Part shown: piece after piece, positions 51,097-60,086 of the stretch
Position numbering within the stretch: the stretch's first letter is position 1
Layout: every line of letters starts with the position of its first letter
NCBI GenBank assembly: GCA_041583495.1
Contig: JBFHFS010000024.1
Span: forward strand, 1-64,000
Direction of reading: 5' to 3'
Length of the DNA: 64,000 nucleotides
From: JBFHFS01 sp041583495
GTDB lineage: Bacteria > Bacteroidota > Bacteroidia > Bacteroidales > Marinilabiliaceae
Program-made: the position numbers and the translations under genes
Notes under the pieces: model-generated
The model's database searches: none
Told to the model about the DNA's origin: nothing
Seen by the model: only the letters and a program-made list of their open reading frames with translations

Positions 51097-53455
51097 CAGA
51101 AATAAAATGTTTGTACTTGTTATATAAAAATGAAATTATCAAAAGCAGTATCCCCAACGATACAAACACGATGGTTTTTGCAATGGTGTTAAGATGAGAA
51201 ATATCGTAAAAGAACAGTTTTATCAGGGTTAAGGCGAACACGGAAATGGCTCCAATCCGTAAATGCTTCTTCTTTTTCCAAATCCCCAAGGATATTAGGA
51301 ACAAAGAATAAATCCCCCAGAGAATGCTTAACCCGAGTTTGTACGACTGTGTAGATTCAGTAATGTCCATCCATTGCATTAATTCGCTACTAATAACCCA
51401 TAAAACAGAGGTGTGTAACAAAAGATCAAATGCCATTTTGAAATCCCACTTTATAAATGCCTTGCGAACATATTGATAGCATGCAACGAGAGTTAGGACA
51501 AAGAATGCAACTGAAACATACCGAATACCGATGTTAAAAATACCCCTTTGATAGTACTCTGATAAAGTTTGTTCCAAATAGCTTTCACGTAGTTCGCTAA
51601 GAACATAAAGTCCTTGAATTAAAAAGACGGCAATAGCCAGGGTGTTTAAGCCAAGATTTATCAATCCCAATTGTCGCCTCTTTAACTTATTGTAATTGAT
51701 GAAAGAAAGAACTGAAACAAATAACAAGGAATAATTGATGATCCATATTGTTTTAAACTTACTCAAATCGTAATTCCAGTAATTATCAGGATGTTGTTGA
51801 CCATCAGCACTAATGGTAAGAAAAGAATCGGTATAGAGTTGATTCCAATAGTTTGCTATTTCCATGCGGAACGCATAGTAAAGGATCAAAAGGAAAATGG
51901 CAGGAACTGAAAAGGAAACGATTTTTGAAAATCCTTTGGGTAAGGTGAAGGCAGAGGTATAATTCTTGCTTTGATTCAGGAAGTTAATAAATCCAAAAGC
52001 AGAAATCGACAGAAGTGAAGTAAGGAAATTAATGTTTAGTAAGGGGGTTAGTCTTGATTGCGGATTTTCAGGCTGATAATTGCTATATACTGTTGTCCAG
52101 TCGTGAGCGATACTGAAGAATGCCAAACCCATTAAGGGATACGATAGCTTTTCATAGATCGGAACATTTTTAGTTCTACCAATCCAGAATAGCAATGCCG
52201 CTTCACCCACCCATAACAACGTAACCCAATTGCCGTCTAATTGAACTGGAATGGCAATCGTAATAAAAACAAGAACCAGCCCTGAAACAAGATTTAACAG
52301 GTTTTTATCCGTAAGTTTTTGCTTATATATCACCGCACTTACAATGAAATGGACGATTGCATTACAAAGAGTGAAAAGCCCCAGAAGTTGTTCCCCTTTT
52401 TGATGGGTACTAAGAATTGCATAACCAACACCAAAAAATACAAATGAATTTGCCAGCAGTAGTAGAATGTCGTCAATTTCAAACTTTTCTTTTTTGAGCA
52501 ATTTGTACCCGAGAAAGGTCAGGTAAAATGTTGCAAAAAATATTGAAAGAAAGGCCAGTGCCAACCCAAAATGTTCATTGGTTGAGTATTTTGAGACATA
52601 CCACAAAAGAAACATTAGCCAGGTCAGTGCGAACGAAGAATAGTAAAGAGATTTCCAATACTTTTTAAAGGATATAATAAGAATTCCGATATTAATAATT
52701 GCCATATAGCTAAATAGTATGGTCACGTCCTCAGATCCTTCACTAAGTAAAAATGGAACGGCATATGCTCCCACTAACCCTATATGAGCAATGACCTGTC
52801 TATTGTAATTAATGGCTGCCACAACTGCAAAAGCAGTAAAAAATACCATAAGAGCAAATGCAAAAGCCTGCGGAATCAAGTCATAGAAACTGTAGGCATA
52901 ATAGGTGATGAAATACATAATTGCAATGGCTCCGCTTACCAGTACTGCACTGTAGCTTTCGTACTTTTTCTTCAGTTTTATGCCGATACCTAAGAGCCCG
53001 ATCCCGGTTAAGTATCCCAAAATTATTCTTGTAAGAGGGCTAATCAGCTCATGCTCAATAGAATATTTCGCCCCAATTGCCACACCAATTACAGTAATGG
53101 CAATACCAATTTTATTTATGAGGTTTTCACCGATAAATTTTTCAAGATCTAATTTAATTTTTGGAGGGGTATCTACCTTCAACCCGGAATATTGAGGTGT
53201 TTCTTTTGCCGATTGTTGTTGGGCAGGCTTGAAACCAGTCGTTACCTTTTCTTTTTCGATTTCAAAACCCTTATCGGATAAAGATTGGACCTCTATTAGT
53301 TTTTCATTTTCAGAGACCTCTCTTATCTCAGAAGATTTCAGTCTGTTTATTTCTATACGTAAACTGTTGATGTCACGCGAAAAGTCATCCTGCCTTTTCA
53401 AGAGAGTCTCCAGCTTGTCAAGGAGCTGATCTATTGCATCTTGATTGTCTGTCAT
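51080..53455 (-). CDS. DUF2339 polytopic membrane protein
   Basis: A 791-residue integral inner-membrane protein. It starts with a cytosolic coiled coil (DAIDQLLDKLETLLKRQDD, about 5-55), then a Pro/Lys linker, then a long chain of hydrophobic helices from about 110 to the end, estimated at twenty or more (for example GIAITVIGVAIG, IILGYLTGIGLLGIGI). The conserved entry FIGENLINKIGIAITVIG is the hallmark of DUF2339. Function is unknown in the family. It is the upstream partner of DUF3999 in a two-gene operon. Confidence 0.88.
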   Translation of the reverse strand: MTDNQDAIDQLLDKLETLLKRQDDFSRDINSLRIEINRLKSSEIREVSENEKLIEVQSLSDKGFEIEKEKVTTGFKPAQQQSAKETPQYSGLKVDTPPKIKLDLEKFIGENLINKIGIAITVIGVAIGAKYSIEHELISPLTRIILGYLTGIGLLGIGIKLKKKYESYSAVLVSGAIAIMYFITYYAYSFYDLIPQAFAFALMVFFTAFAVVAAINYNRQVIAHIGLVGAYAVPFLLSEGSEDVTILFSYMAIINIGILIISFKKYWKSLYYSSFALTWLMFLLWYVSKYSTNEHFGLALAFLSIFFATFYLTFLGYKLLKKEKFEIDDILLLLANSFVFFGVGYAILSTHQKGEQLLGLFTLCNAIVHFIVSAVIYKQKLTDKNLLNLVSGLVLVFITIAIPVQLDGNWVTLLWVGEAALLFWIGRTKNVPIYEKLSYPLMGLAFFSIAHDWTTVYSNYQPENPQSRLTPLLNINFLTSLLSISAFGFINFLNQSKNYTSAFTLPKGFSKIVSFSVPAIFLLILYYAFRMEIANYWNQLYTDSFLTISADGQQHPDNYWNYDLSKFKTIWIINYSLLFVSVLSFINYNKLKRRQLGLINLGLNTLAIAVFLIQGLYVLSELRESYLEQTLSEYYQRGIFNIGIRYVSVAFFVLTLVACYQYVRKAFIKWDFKMAFDLLLHTSVLWVISSELMQWMDITESTQSYKLGLSILWGIYSLFLISLGIWKKKKHLRIGAISVFALTLIKLFFYDISHLNTIAKTIVFVSLGILLLIISFLYNKYKHFISDEIGR

Positions 53456-53652
53456 TTTCTTTCAATGTTCGTTAAAGGAGATCGTTTACAAAGTTAAAAC
53501 CACAGGCTTTATACCATATTAGCAGCCAGATGCAAGTTACTTACTTCTCGGGTCACACCCTGTCTCATACGGACAACAACCCTTTAAAAAAACAAATAAA
53601 CAGCATACAGCCTTTTTATACGCGCGATGCTACTTATTTTTGGTTAATGAAA

Positions 53653-53859
53653 CTAGTTTAATCTTTGTATAGCTAACTTTCTTACTTCTGCATCTTTGTC
53701 ATTGAGCGCAATGTGAGAAAGAGTGCTTTGACTTTGGGAATTTTTATCACTGGAAGATTCTGTTGTAACAACGGATCGATTCCTTTTGATCTCGACCTTT
53801 CCATGGAAACAGGATACAAGAGTTAAAAGGGATATTAAAAATATCGCTGTTTTTTTCAT
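53653..53859 (-). CDS. Small lipoprotein ending in a HEAT-like helix
   Basis: A 68-residue predicted lipoprotein with MKKTAIFLISLLTLVSC (Cys17), a polar Ser/Asn linker, and an end reading HIALNDKDAEVRKLAIQRLN, which looks like the start of a HEAT repeat. The stop comes after one helix, so this could be a real small lipoprotein or the remains of a longer HEAT-repeat protein. No continuation in frame is recognised downstream. It stands alone near a dispersed repeat. Confidence 0.55.
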   Translation of the reverse strand: MKKTAIFLISLLTLVSCFHGKVEIKRNRSVVTTESSSDKNSQSQSTLSHIALNDKDAEVRKLAIQRLN

Positions 53860-53915
53860 TTTATACTTTCTTTAGTTCTAATTCTATTTTTTCTTCAAAA
53901 TATGTGTCGCAATAT

Positions 53916-54024
53916 CGAAAGAATAAAACAACCCTATTTATGCCCTTACGCCTTCTATATTTCTCATAAAAATAGATACATTCCTTAGAAATAGAGTGTA
54001 TTGTGCATTATTTATTTTGAGGAC
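53916..54024. repeat. Dispersed ~105-bp repeat, copy B
   Basis: Matches copy A (47880-47986) in the same orientation: same first 20 bases, same core (atatttctcataaaaa, acattccttagaaata) and same end (tattttgaggac). A third, weaker copy is at about 49521-49600. Confidence 0.7.
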
Positions 54025-54492
54025 GTTTGTTTATGCCCCCTGCAACTGGCAACCACGATGTAGAAAATCTTAGCTTTTAATGATAATACCAGTCGTTATC
54101 TTTTGGTCTGAATAGGACTCTCACCCCCCCCGGATATCATGCTAAATCCTGGCCATCCTGTCCTCTTACAAATCCTGTTCCGACACTTTTGTATGGTCGC
54201 AAATAATGTCGAGACAGGATTTATTTGATCTAAAGATAACCGGATTTAAAAAGAAGCCTCCACCCTCCCTCCCATCACAATTGAGAACTTCAAAATGAGT
54301 CGTATTTGTTACAAGCCTAACCACCTAATACTCTAAAGCACTATAATGCTGCAACATGACTATAAAATTCGCCTATCGCCTGTTTCAAAGTTCATATCGA
54401 CAGTCACAATTCTCAAATTTGAAACCGCCAATCGCAAATCCCCATTTGCTTCAGGTTTTTCTTTCGCCCCTCTTTTCCACTATTTTTTTGCC

Positions 54493-54527
54493 TTTGCGTG
54501 TGCGCACACCCTTTTTGTGTATATTTG
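54493..54527 (+). promoter_or_regulatory. uxaB promoter with embedded palindromic operator
   Basis: A -33 TTTG (54493-54496) and a perfect -7 TATATTTG (54520-54527) flank GTGTGCGCACAC (54498-54509), a perfect 12-base palindrome with a central CG as in LacI-family operators. A repressor bound here would block polymerase. The regulator gene at 57939 is the natural candidate. Transcription would start near 54534, 38 bases before the ATG. Confidence 0.6.
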
Positions 54528-54571
54528 CACTACCCGATTACCATTTGACTATAAAACAAAAAGATACAACC

Positions 54572-56011
54572 ATGAAATTGCTCAACAGAACGACTTACCC
54601 AAACCGCAAGGAGTATCAATTTAAAGTTCTTCAATTTGGAGAAGGCAACTTTTTGAGGGCCTTTGTTGATTGGATGATTCACAAAATGAATCACGAATTA
54701 AACACCAACCTTGGTATTGTGGTGGTTCAACCCCTTAAAAATGGGATGGTTGAACTTTTACAAAAGCAGGATAATTTATATCACGTAATCCTTCAAGGGA
54801 TTAAAGACAATCAACCCATCGAAGAAAAGGAGCTGGTCGATTGCATCCTGGATTCGGTGAACCCCTATTCGAATTACGATTTATACAAACAATACTTCCT
54901 CAATCCGGGATTAGAACTGGTGGTATCCAACACCACCGAAGCAGGCATCAGCCGAATAGAGGATGAAGATATATTTGCGACACCCCCCCAGTCATTTCCG
55001 GGCAAAATTTGTCAGTTATTGTACCAGCGGTATATGCATTTTAACGGTAATTCAGACAAAGGCCTCGATATTATTTGCTGCGAGCTGATCGACAAGAATG
55101 CCGTCATCTTAAAAGAAATAGTACTGGAACTGGCCGCCAGCAATAATCTTGAAAAAGAATTCATTTACTGGCTCAACCACAGCTGTTCCTTTTGTAGCTC
55201 CTTAGTCGACCGAATTGTCCCCGGGTTCCCCCGGGATAATATAAAGCAGATACAAAACGAACTCGGCTATGAAGACAACCTGGTGGTGGTAGGCGAATAC
55301 TATCATTTGTGGGCCATCGAAGCCCCTCAAAGAGTCAGAAAGAAATACCCCTTCGACAAAGCAGGACTTCATGTGGTTTATTTAGAAGACATGACCTCCT
55401 TTAGGGATAAAAAGGTCCGTATCTTAAATGGGTCTCACACGGCACTGGTTCCTGTGGGTCTTTTAAGTGGTTACCAAACCGTGAAAGAAGCATTTGAGGA
55501 CAAAACGATTTCAATCTTTATCAATGGGATGGTCAAGAACGAGGTAATTCCGAATATTGAAGGCGATAAAGATGAATTAAAAAAGTTTGCAGCCGGAATC
55601 CTGGAACGGTTTTACAATCCCTTTATTCGCCATTTTCTTAAGGATATCTCCCTTAATTCAATTTCTAAATGGATGACTCGTGATTATCCCTCCCTGTTGG
55701 ACGACTTCCATCGCCAAGGCAAGGTGCCGAAAAAACTGGCGCTTTCACTGGCGGCTCTATTAATCCTGTATAAAGGAGAGTACAATGGCATTGTGTTTAC
55801 CCTAAACGACACGCCTGAGGCGATTGAATTTATTCAACAGGCCTGGGCAGAGATGGAATCCTACGCTGCACTAACAGCCTCCATCCTTTCGAACAAAAGC
55901 CTATGGCATACTGATCTTACAGCAATCGATGGATTAGCCGATGCTGTGTCGGGTTATATTGAAGACATAATGACCCTTGGAATTCATTCTGTACTTGAAA
56001 AACTTATTTAG
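54572..56011 (+). CDS. uxaB: Tagaturonate reductase (altronate oxidoreductase)
   Basis: NADH-dependent reductase turning D-tagaturonate into D-altronate in galacturonate catabolism. From ATG 54572 it is 479 residues, close to the E. coli protein; the in-frame extension to 54356 crosses the promoter and is rejected. It belongs to the polyol-specific long-chain dehydrogenase family: N-terminal Rossmann segment VLQFGEGNFLRAFVDW and the catalytic signature K-x4-N-x2-H in KKVRILNGSHTALVP. LVDRIVPGFPRDN is also conserved. The next gene, altronate dehydratase, starts 10 bases after the stop, giving consecutive steps. Mannonate or fructuronate reductase is the main alternative, made unlikely by that neighbour. 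Confidence 0.88.
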   Translation: MKLLNRTTYPNRKEYQFKVLQFGEGNFLRAFVDWMIHKMNHELNTNLGIVVVQPLKNGMVELLQKQDNLYHVILQGIKDNQPIEEKELVDCILDSVNPYSNYDLYKQYFLNPGLELVVSNTTEAGISRIEDEDIFATPPQSFPGKICQLLYQRYMHFNGNSDKGLDIICCELIDKNAVILKEIVLELAASNNLEKEFIYWLNHSCSFCSSLVDRIVPGFPRDNIKQIQNELGYEDNLVVVGEYYHLWAIEAPQRVRKKYPFDKAGLHVVYLEDMTSFRDKKVRILNGSHTALVPVGLLSGYQTVKEAFEDKTISIFINGMVKNEVIPNIEGDKDELKKFAAGILERFYNPFIRHFLKDISLNSISKWMTRDYPSLLDDFHRQGKVPKKLALSLAALLILYKGEYNGIVFTLNDTPEAIEFIQQAWAEMESYAALTASILSNKSLWHTDLTAIDGLADAVSGYIEDIMTLGIHSVLEKLI

Positions 56012-56021
56012 TTCTACGAAC

Positions 56022-57512
56022 ATGAGCGAGTATTTACACATACACCCGAGAGACAACGTTGTTGTGGCCTTAGAACCAATCAATTCAGGTTCGGTAATCC
56101 GGATCGACAACAGAACCCTGTCGGCAGAAGGAACCATTCCGCAAGGACACAAAATAGCCATCGCCCCCATTTCAAAGGATCACCATATCATTAAGTACGG
56201 CTATTCCATCGGAATCGCCAGCAAAGATATTGCCGTTGGCCAGCACGTTCATACACATAACGTTCGTACAGGCTTAAACGAGAACCTGAAATATAAGTAC
56301 ACCCCCAAAGGTAAGCGGCTTAGCATTCCAAAAGAGGGCCTTACTTTTAGAGGATACCCGCGCACCAATGGGGATGTGGGCATCAGAAATGAGCTTTGGG
56401 TGATCCCAACCGTTGGCTGCGTCAATGGACAAGCCAAACTCATCGTAGACCGGCTAAAAGCTGAAAACGACACCAGCCATATTGACGACATCCTGGTGCT
56501 CAGCCATCAATATGGATGTTCACAATTGGGTGACGACCACCTCAATACACAAAAAGCTTTGGCTGCCGCCATCAAACATCCAAATGCAGGAGGCGTTTTG
56601 GTTCTTGGGCTGGGATGTGAGAACAACCAAATCTCCGGGTTAAAAACAATCCTAGGAGAATGGGACGCTAATCGGGTGAAATTTCTAGTCTCGCAGGAGG
56701 TGGAGGATGAAGTGGAAGAAGGCCTAAAGATTGTCCAATCGCTTTGCCGGGAGATGAAGAGCGACCAACGAGTGGAAGTCCCCGTCTCGAAGCTTAAAAT
56801 AGGCTTAAAATGTGGTGGAAGCGATGGTTTTTCAGGCATCACCGCCAACCCACTCCTGGGTCGCTTTTCGGATTGGCTGGTAGCCCAGGGCGGTTCTACG
56901 GTATTAACTGAAGTCCCCGAGATGTTTGGTGCCGAGACCATCCTGATGGACCGGGCTCAATCGGAAGCCATTTTCACCAAGACGGTGGCGTTAATCAATG
57001 GCTTCAAGGATTATTTCAGAGCCAGCAATCAACCCATCTACGAGAACCCCTCTCCTGGAAATAAAGATGGGGGCATCACCACGTTGGAAGAAAAATCCCT
57101 GGGATGCGTACAAAAAGGGGGGGATGCGATCGTGAACGATGTGCTGAACTATGGGGACCAGGTAAAAACCCCGGGCCTTAATCTACTCTGGTCCCCGGGC
57201 AACGATCTGGTGGCTTCCTCGGCACTGGGCTTTGCCGGCTGTCAGATGGTCCTTTTCACCACGGGACGAGGCACGCCATTTGGCAGTTTTGTGCCAACCA
57301 TGAAAATTGCCACCAACTCCACCCTGTTTAAGCACAAAAGTAACTGGATGGACTTTAATGCAGGCAGCCTGATAGATGGCGACAAAACAATGGACCAACT
57401 AAGAGGGGAATTGACAGCCTTCCTGCTGAAGGTTGCCAACGGTGAAAAACTCAAACACGAACGGATCCATTTCAAAGAGATAGCCATCTTTAAAAGTGGC
57501 GTCACCCTGTAG
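56022..57512 (+). CDS. uxaA: Altronate dehydratase
   Basis: Iron-dependent dehydratase making 2-keto-3-deoxygluconate from D-altronate. From ATG 56022 it has 496 residues, matching the E. coli enzyme; a TTG extension at 55977 overlaps uxaB and is rejected. The N-terminal SAF domain (about 8-80; DNVVVALEPINSGSVI, GHKIAIAPI) precedes the catalytic region with GYPRTNGDVGIRNELWVIPT, QYGCSQLGDDH, LKCGGSDGFSGITANP and FTTGRGTPFGS. Cys and His residues in these motifs are candidate metal ligands. It is the second gene of the uxaBA operon. The next steps (KDG kinase and aldolase, and uronate isomerase UxaC) are not in the window. Confidence 0.92.
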   Translation: MSEYLHIHPRDNVVVALEPINSGSVIRIDNRTLSAEGTIPQGHKIAIAPISKDHHIIKYGYSIGIASKDIAVGQHVHTHNVRTGLNENLKYKYTPKGKRLSIPKEGLTFRGYPRTNGDVGIRNELWVIPTVGCVNGQAKLIVDRLKAENDTSHIDDILVLSHQYGCSQLGDDHLNTQKALAAAIKHPNAGGVLVLGLGCENNQISGLKTILGEWDANRVKFLVSQEVEDEVEEGLKIVQSLCREMKSDQRVEVPVSKLKIGLKCGGSDGFSGITANPLLGRFSDWLVAQGGSTVLTEVPEMFGAETILMDRAQSEAIFTKTVALINGFKDYFRASNQPIYENPSPGNKDGGITTLEEKSLGCVQKGGDAIVNDVLNYGDQVKTPGLNLLWSPGNDLVASSALGFAGCQMVLFTTGRGTPFGSFVPTMKIATNSTLFKHKSNWMDFNAGSLIDGDKTMDQLRGELTAFLLKVANGEKLKHERIHFKEIAIFKSGVTL

Positions 57513-57938
57513 CACCTTTGAAAATGACTATTTATTCATCAAATCCGCAAAAAATCGGGGCATCATCTTCAAATTGACCTGGCCAGTAATATAAAGGATG
57601 AAAATATTGCTGATGCGTTTGATTTTAACATTAATCTTGCCACGGAGTGGCACAATATGAATAACCATGGGTGCAAACCCACGGCAGACTATAACCTGAA
57701 TGTCACAGCCCTGAAGGGGCTGAAAATTAAACTTGTATGTCGGGTAAATCATTCAACCCCTCTGGGGTTGCCAGAGAGGTTTCTTGTCTTTACCGTGGGT
57801 TGCACCCACGGTTATTCAAAGTAAAACCCCTTCGGGGTAAATGAATTAATTCAAATCAAAAACCCAACAACCACTTATATATTACTTATTATCAACAAGA
57901 TGGAAACGAATTTTTCAATTTAATGCATCATTGGTAGG
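57513..57938. repeat. Compound REP-like element between uxaA and the LacI gene
   Basis: Two self-complementary arms face each other: one at 57659-57685 (gaataaccatgggtgc...) and its near-perfect reverse complement at 57791-57817 (...gcacccacggttattc), about 130 bases apart. Between them are smaller palindromes (GCCCtgaaGGGGC near 57708, AACCCCTctGGGGTT near 57755, ACCCCttcGGGGT near 57826). This layout is that of a paired REP element. No gene is seen, and no promoter box was identified for the LacI gene. Confidence 0.65.
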
Positions 57939-58994
57939 ATGAAAATTAGAATTGTAGATATTGCAAAGAGGGCCGGCGTATCGGTGGGTACGGTCGACAG
58001 AATTATTCACCAGCGCGGAAGATATTCTGAAAAGACGAACGAAAAGGTTCAACAGGCCATTAAAGAACTCAGCTATGCCCCCAACCTTATGGCCAGAAAC
58101 CTGGCTTTAAAAAAGGAACTGCGCATTGTTTGTCTTCTGCCTGATTTTTCGGACACCCAATACTGGGAAAGGCCCTTCTCAGGCGTAAAAAGCGCCATGG
58201 CAGAGCTAGCCTCCTTTAAGGTAGATATCGAAACAGTTCTTTTTTTACCCAGGAAGGGAAATTTTAGCGCCGCTTGCGATCAAGTCCTTGCCTTGAAACC
58301 AGATGGGGTGGTTTATGTACCTATGTTCTTCAGTGAGTCCACCCGCTTAGCCCACCAACTCAGCGAGAGCCACATTCCCTTTGTCCAGATCAACATTTTT
58401 CAACCCGAAGTAAAACCGCTATCCTTCGTTGGACAAGACCCAATAGCGGCCGGCAGGGTGGCTGCCAGCCTTTGCCATTTGGCCCTAAAAAAGGGAAACA
58501 GCATCCTTATCACCTACATTTCGGAAGAGAAACAAGAGTACGCCCACCTTCAGGAGAGGATTGAAGGCTTTACGCAATACCTTAAACAGAAGGATTTAAA
58601 CACCACTGAAATAGCTCACCTGGATATTAAAATCAGGGAAGACGAAGCAGCGTACGACAACCTACTGATGCAACATTTGAAAGACCATAGTAATACCCGG
58701 ATTATATATGTTCCTAACTCCAGAGCCCACAAGATTGCTGCTATCCTAAAAAAGCATGGGTTAAAAGACCTCCTGGTTGTAGGCTTCGATACCTTATCGG
58801 AAAACATTAAGTACCTAAAAGAGGGTTACATTAATTTCCTGATCGGTCAGCAGTCTAAAACACAAGGCTATCAGGCGGTCATGTCCCTTTTTAACGCCCT
58901 GTTTCGAAAAGAGAAGATAGCACCTCTTCACCTCTTGCCCATAGACATTCTCACGGCCGAAAACATCGGGTTCTATCAAGGGTTGATGGAGTAA
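57939..58994 (+). CDS. LacI family transcriptional regulator
   Basis: A 351-residue regulator. The N-terminal helix-turn-helix is IVDIAKRAGVSVGTVDRII (about 5-23) with the hinge region SYAPNLMARNLAL. A periplasmic-binding-protein-like sensor domain (about 60-345) follows (RIVCLLPDFSD, VGQDPIAAGRVAASLCHLA, DLLVVGFDTLSENIKYLKEG). The VGTVDRIIHQRGRYSEKT form is the Bacteroidota variant of the LacI headpiece. It lies on the same strand as uxaBA, 426 bases downstream, and probably controls them through the palindrome in the uxaB promoter. The ligand is presumably a uronate or catabolic intermediate. Confidence 0.92.
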   Translation: MKIRIVDIAKRAGVSVGTVDRIIHQRGRYSEKTNEKVQQAIKELSYAPNLMARNLALKKELRIVCLLPDFSDTQYWERPFSGVKSAMAELASFKVDIETVLFLPRKGNFSAACDQVLALKPDGVVYVPMFFSESTRLAHQLSESHIPFVQINIFQPEVKPLSFVGQDPIAAGRVAASLCHLALKKGNSILITYISEEKQEYAHLQERIEGFTQYLKQKDLNTTEIAHLDIKIREDEAAYDNLLMQHLKDHSNTRIIYVPNSRAHKIAAILKKHGLKDLLVVGFDTLSENIKYLKEGYINFLIGQQSKTQGYQAVMSLFNALFRKEKIAPLHLLPIDILTAENIGFYQGLME

Positions 58995-59085
58995 TGGTAC
59001 CAAAGAGGGGATTTAGACCGGAATTAGCCCAACAGCGCTATTTTGTGAACCCACAGATAAGCTCAATCAAAATGAATCCTGATCA

Positions 59086-59355
59086 TCAATATCTGTTCAT
59101 CCACCACGCCATCATCTCATCGTCCTGAATACCGCCTTTGACCATTTTGGATAGCATTCCCTGGTCATACTGTGTACCTAACTCTTTCAAAGAGTCGCGA
59201 TCGTTCTTTAAGTTATCAGAAATCGTTTCAAGATCCTTGTCCGGGTCAAGGCTGGTAGACTTCTGTTCTTCCTGGATCAGGTTCAGGTCCACAATGGCTT
59301 CTTCCTGTAGAGAAATGTTTCTGAGCAGATTCAGAATCTTAGATTTTAAATTCAT
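59086..59355 (-). CDS. Small acidic hypothetical protein
   Basis: An 89-residue cytoplasmic protein without signal or membrane segment. It begins MNLKSKILNLLRNI, is rich in Asp, Glu and Lys, and is predicted mainly helical (QEEAIVDLNLIQEEQ, LKNDRDSLKELG), ending in MMAWWMNRY. It matches no family I recognise. It sits alone between the LacI gene and the tRNA, and its codon use and ATG start look normal, so it is more likely real than a shadow. Confidence 0.5.
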   Translation of the reverse strand: MNLKSKILNLLRNISLQEEAIVDLNLIQEEQKSTSLDPDKDLETISDNLKNDRDSLKELGTQYDQGMLSKMVKGGIQDDEMMAWWMNRY

Positions 59356-59778
59356 GGCACAAATTTTTTAGTTAATACTTTGTGCATCATGTCGTTTGAG
59401 AAATGTCCGGAGTGTCAATTTTTTTGGCAGACAGCCCGCATACTAAACCACCGTTGCTTTTCTTGCTCGGTTGGCACCCATTATCTGGGATTCATGATGC
59501 AATACAAATTTATGGATGTCCATCCGAAAAAGCAAACAAAAAGAGCTGTGGTTGCCAATTTCCAAAGAATGGTTACCTCTCAAAGACAAGAAAGAACCAT
59601 CAGGAATGAATCGCTAAAAACATGAGAAAGGATTCCGGAGCCCTTAAAGCAAGGCTTAACCCCTCGGAAAAACAGATTAATTAACAATCAGGATAAAAGC
59701 GGGTACCAATAGGAAAAGAAAACCAGGCGGAATGCTGAATTAAAACTTAACAACCTGCTGAAGAACAGCCCAAACAAA
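59356..59778. other. Intergenic stretch before the tRNA terminator
   Basis: About 420 bases upstream of the small hypothetical gene. A plus frame at 59380-59625 begins with a CPEC and later HRCFSC, a zinc-ribbon-like spacing, but a second overlapping frame and the lack of other features leave it unsupported. No promoter was recognised. Confidence 0.4.
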
Positions 59779-59819
59779 AAAGGCCGCAATCAATTGTTTA
59801 ACAAATGATTGCGGCCTTT
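59779..59819 (-). terminator. Intrinsic terminator of tRNA-Leu
   Basis: A perfect 14-base-pair stem, AAAGGCCGCAATCA (59779-59792) with TGATTGCGGCCTTT (59806-59819), continued by TTGT/ACAA inside the loop. On the minus strand a T-run follows. It lies directly after the tRNA 3' end. Confidence 0.9.
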
Positions 59820-59825
59820 AAAAAG

Positions 59826-59909
59826 TGCCCAGAACAGGACTCGAACCTGCACGTCCTTGCGAACACTGGTCCCTGAAACCAGCGCGTCTACCAATTTCGC
59901 CATCTGGGC
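59826..59909 (-). tRNA. tRNA-Leu (anticodon CAG)
   Basis: An 84-base class II tRNA on the minus strand. The acceptor arms GCCCAGA and TCTGGGC pair fully, with discriminator A. The D arm contains TTGGTAGACG, the anticodon stem CTGGT/ACCAG encloses TTCAGGG with anticodon CAG (reads CUG), a long variable arm (TGTTCGCAAGGACG) follows, and the T arm is GCAGGTTCGAGTCCTGT. CCA is not encoded. The long variable arm and anticodon fix it as leucine. Confidence 0.95.
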
Positions 59910-60086
59910 CAATAAAAGTAGGTAAAGCTGCTTCGTTCAACAGCGGTGCAAAGATAGAGACTTAATAATTTTCTACAACAAAAATCATAAAAAAATTTGC
60001 ACCAAAACCCGACTTCATTCAACCTTAACCAGATAGAATTACACGGGCGTCCCTGAGGATGCCCAAAAAACGGCCGGGAAAAGGTT

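Larger units (their letters stand above)
53860..54571. other. Intergenic region with a repeat copy and the uxaB promoter
   Basis: The dispersed repeat copy B occupies 53916-54024. The uxaB promoter and palindrome lie at 54493-54527. A frame running from 54356 into uxaB is an in-frame upstream extension, not a separate gene. A run of eight C is at 54125-54132. Confidence 0.5.

Noticed and set aside
54356..54571. 72-codon N-terminal extension of uxaB
   Set aside because: It crosses the promoter and palindrome, and the 479-residue form from ATG 54572 matches the family length.
55977..56021. Upstream TTG start of uxaA
   Set aside because: It overlaps uxaB, and ATG 56022 gives the normal 496-residue enzyme.
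59380..59625. Plus-strand frame with CPEC and HRCFSC, zinc-ribbon-like
   Set aside because: Cys spacing alone is weak, a second overlapping frame exists, and no promoter or neighbour supports it.
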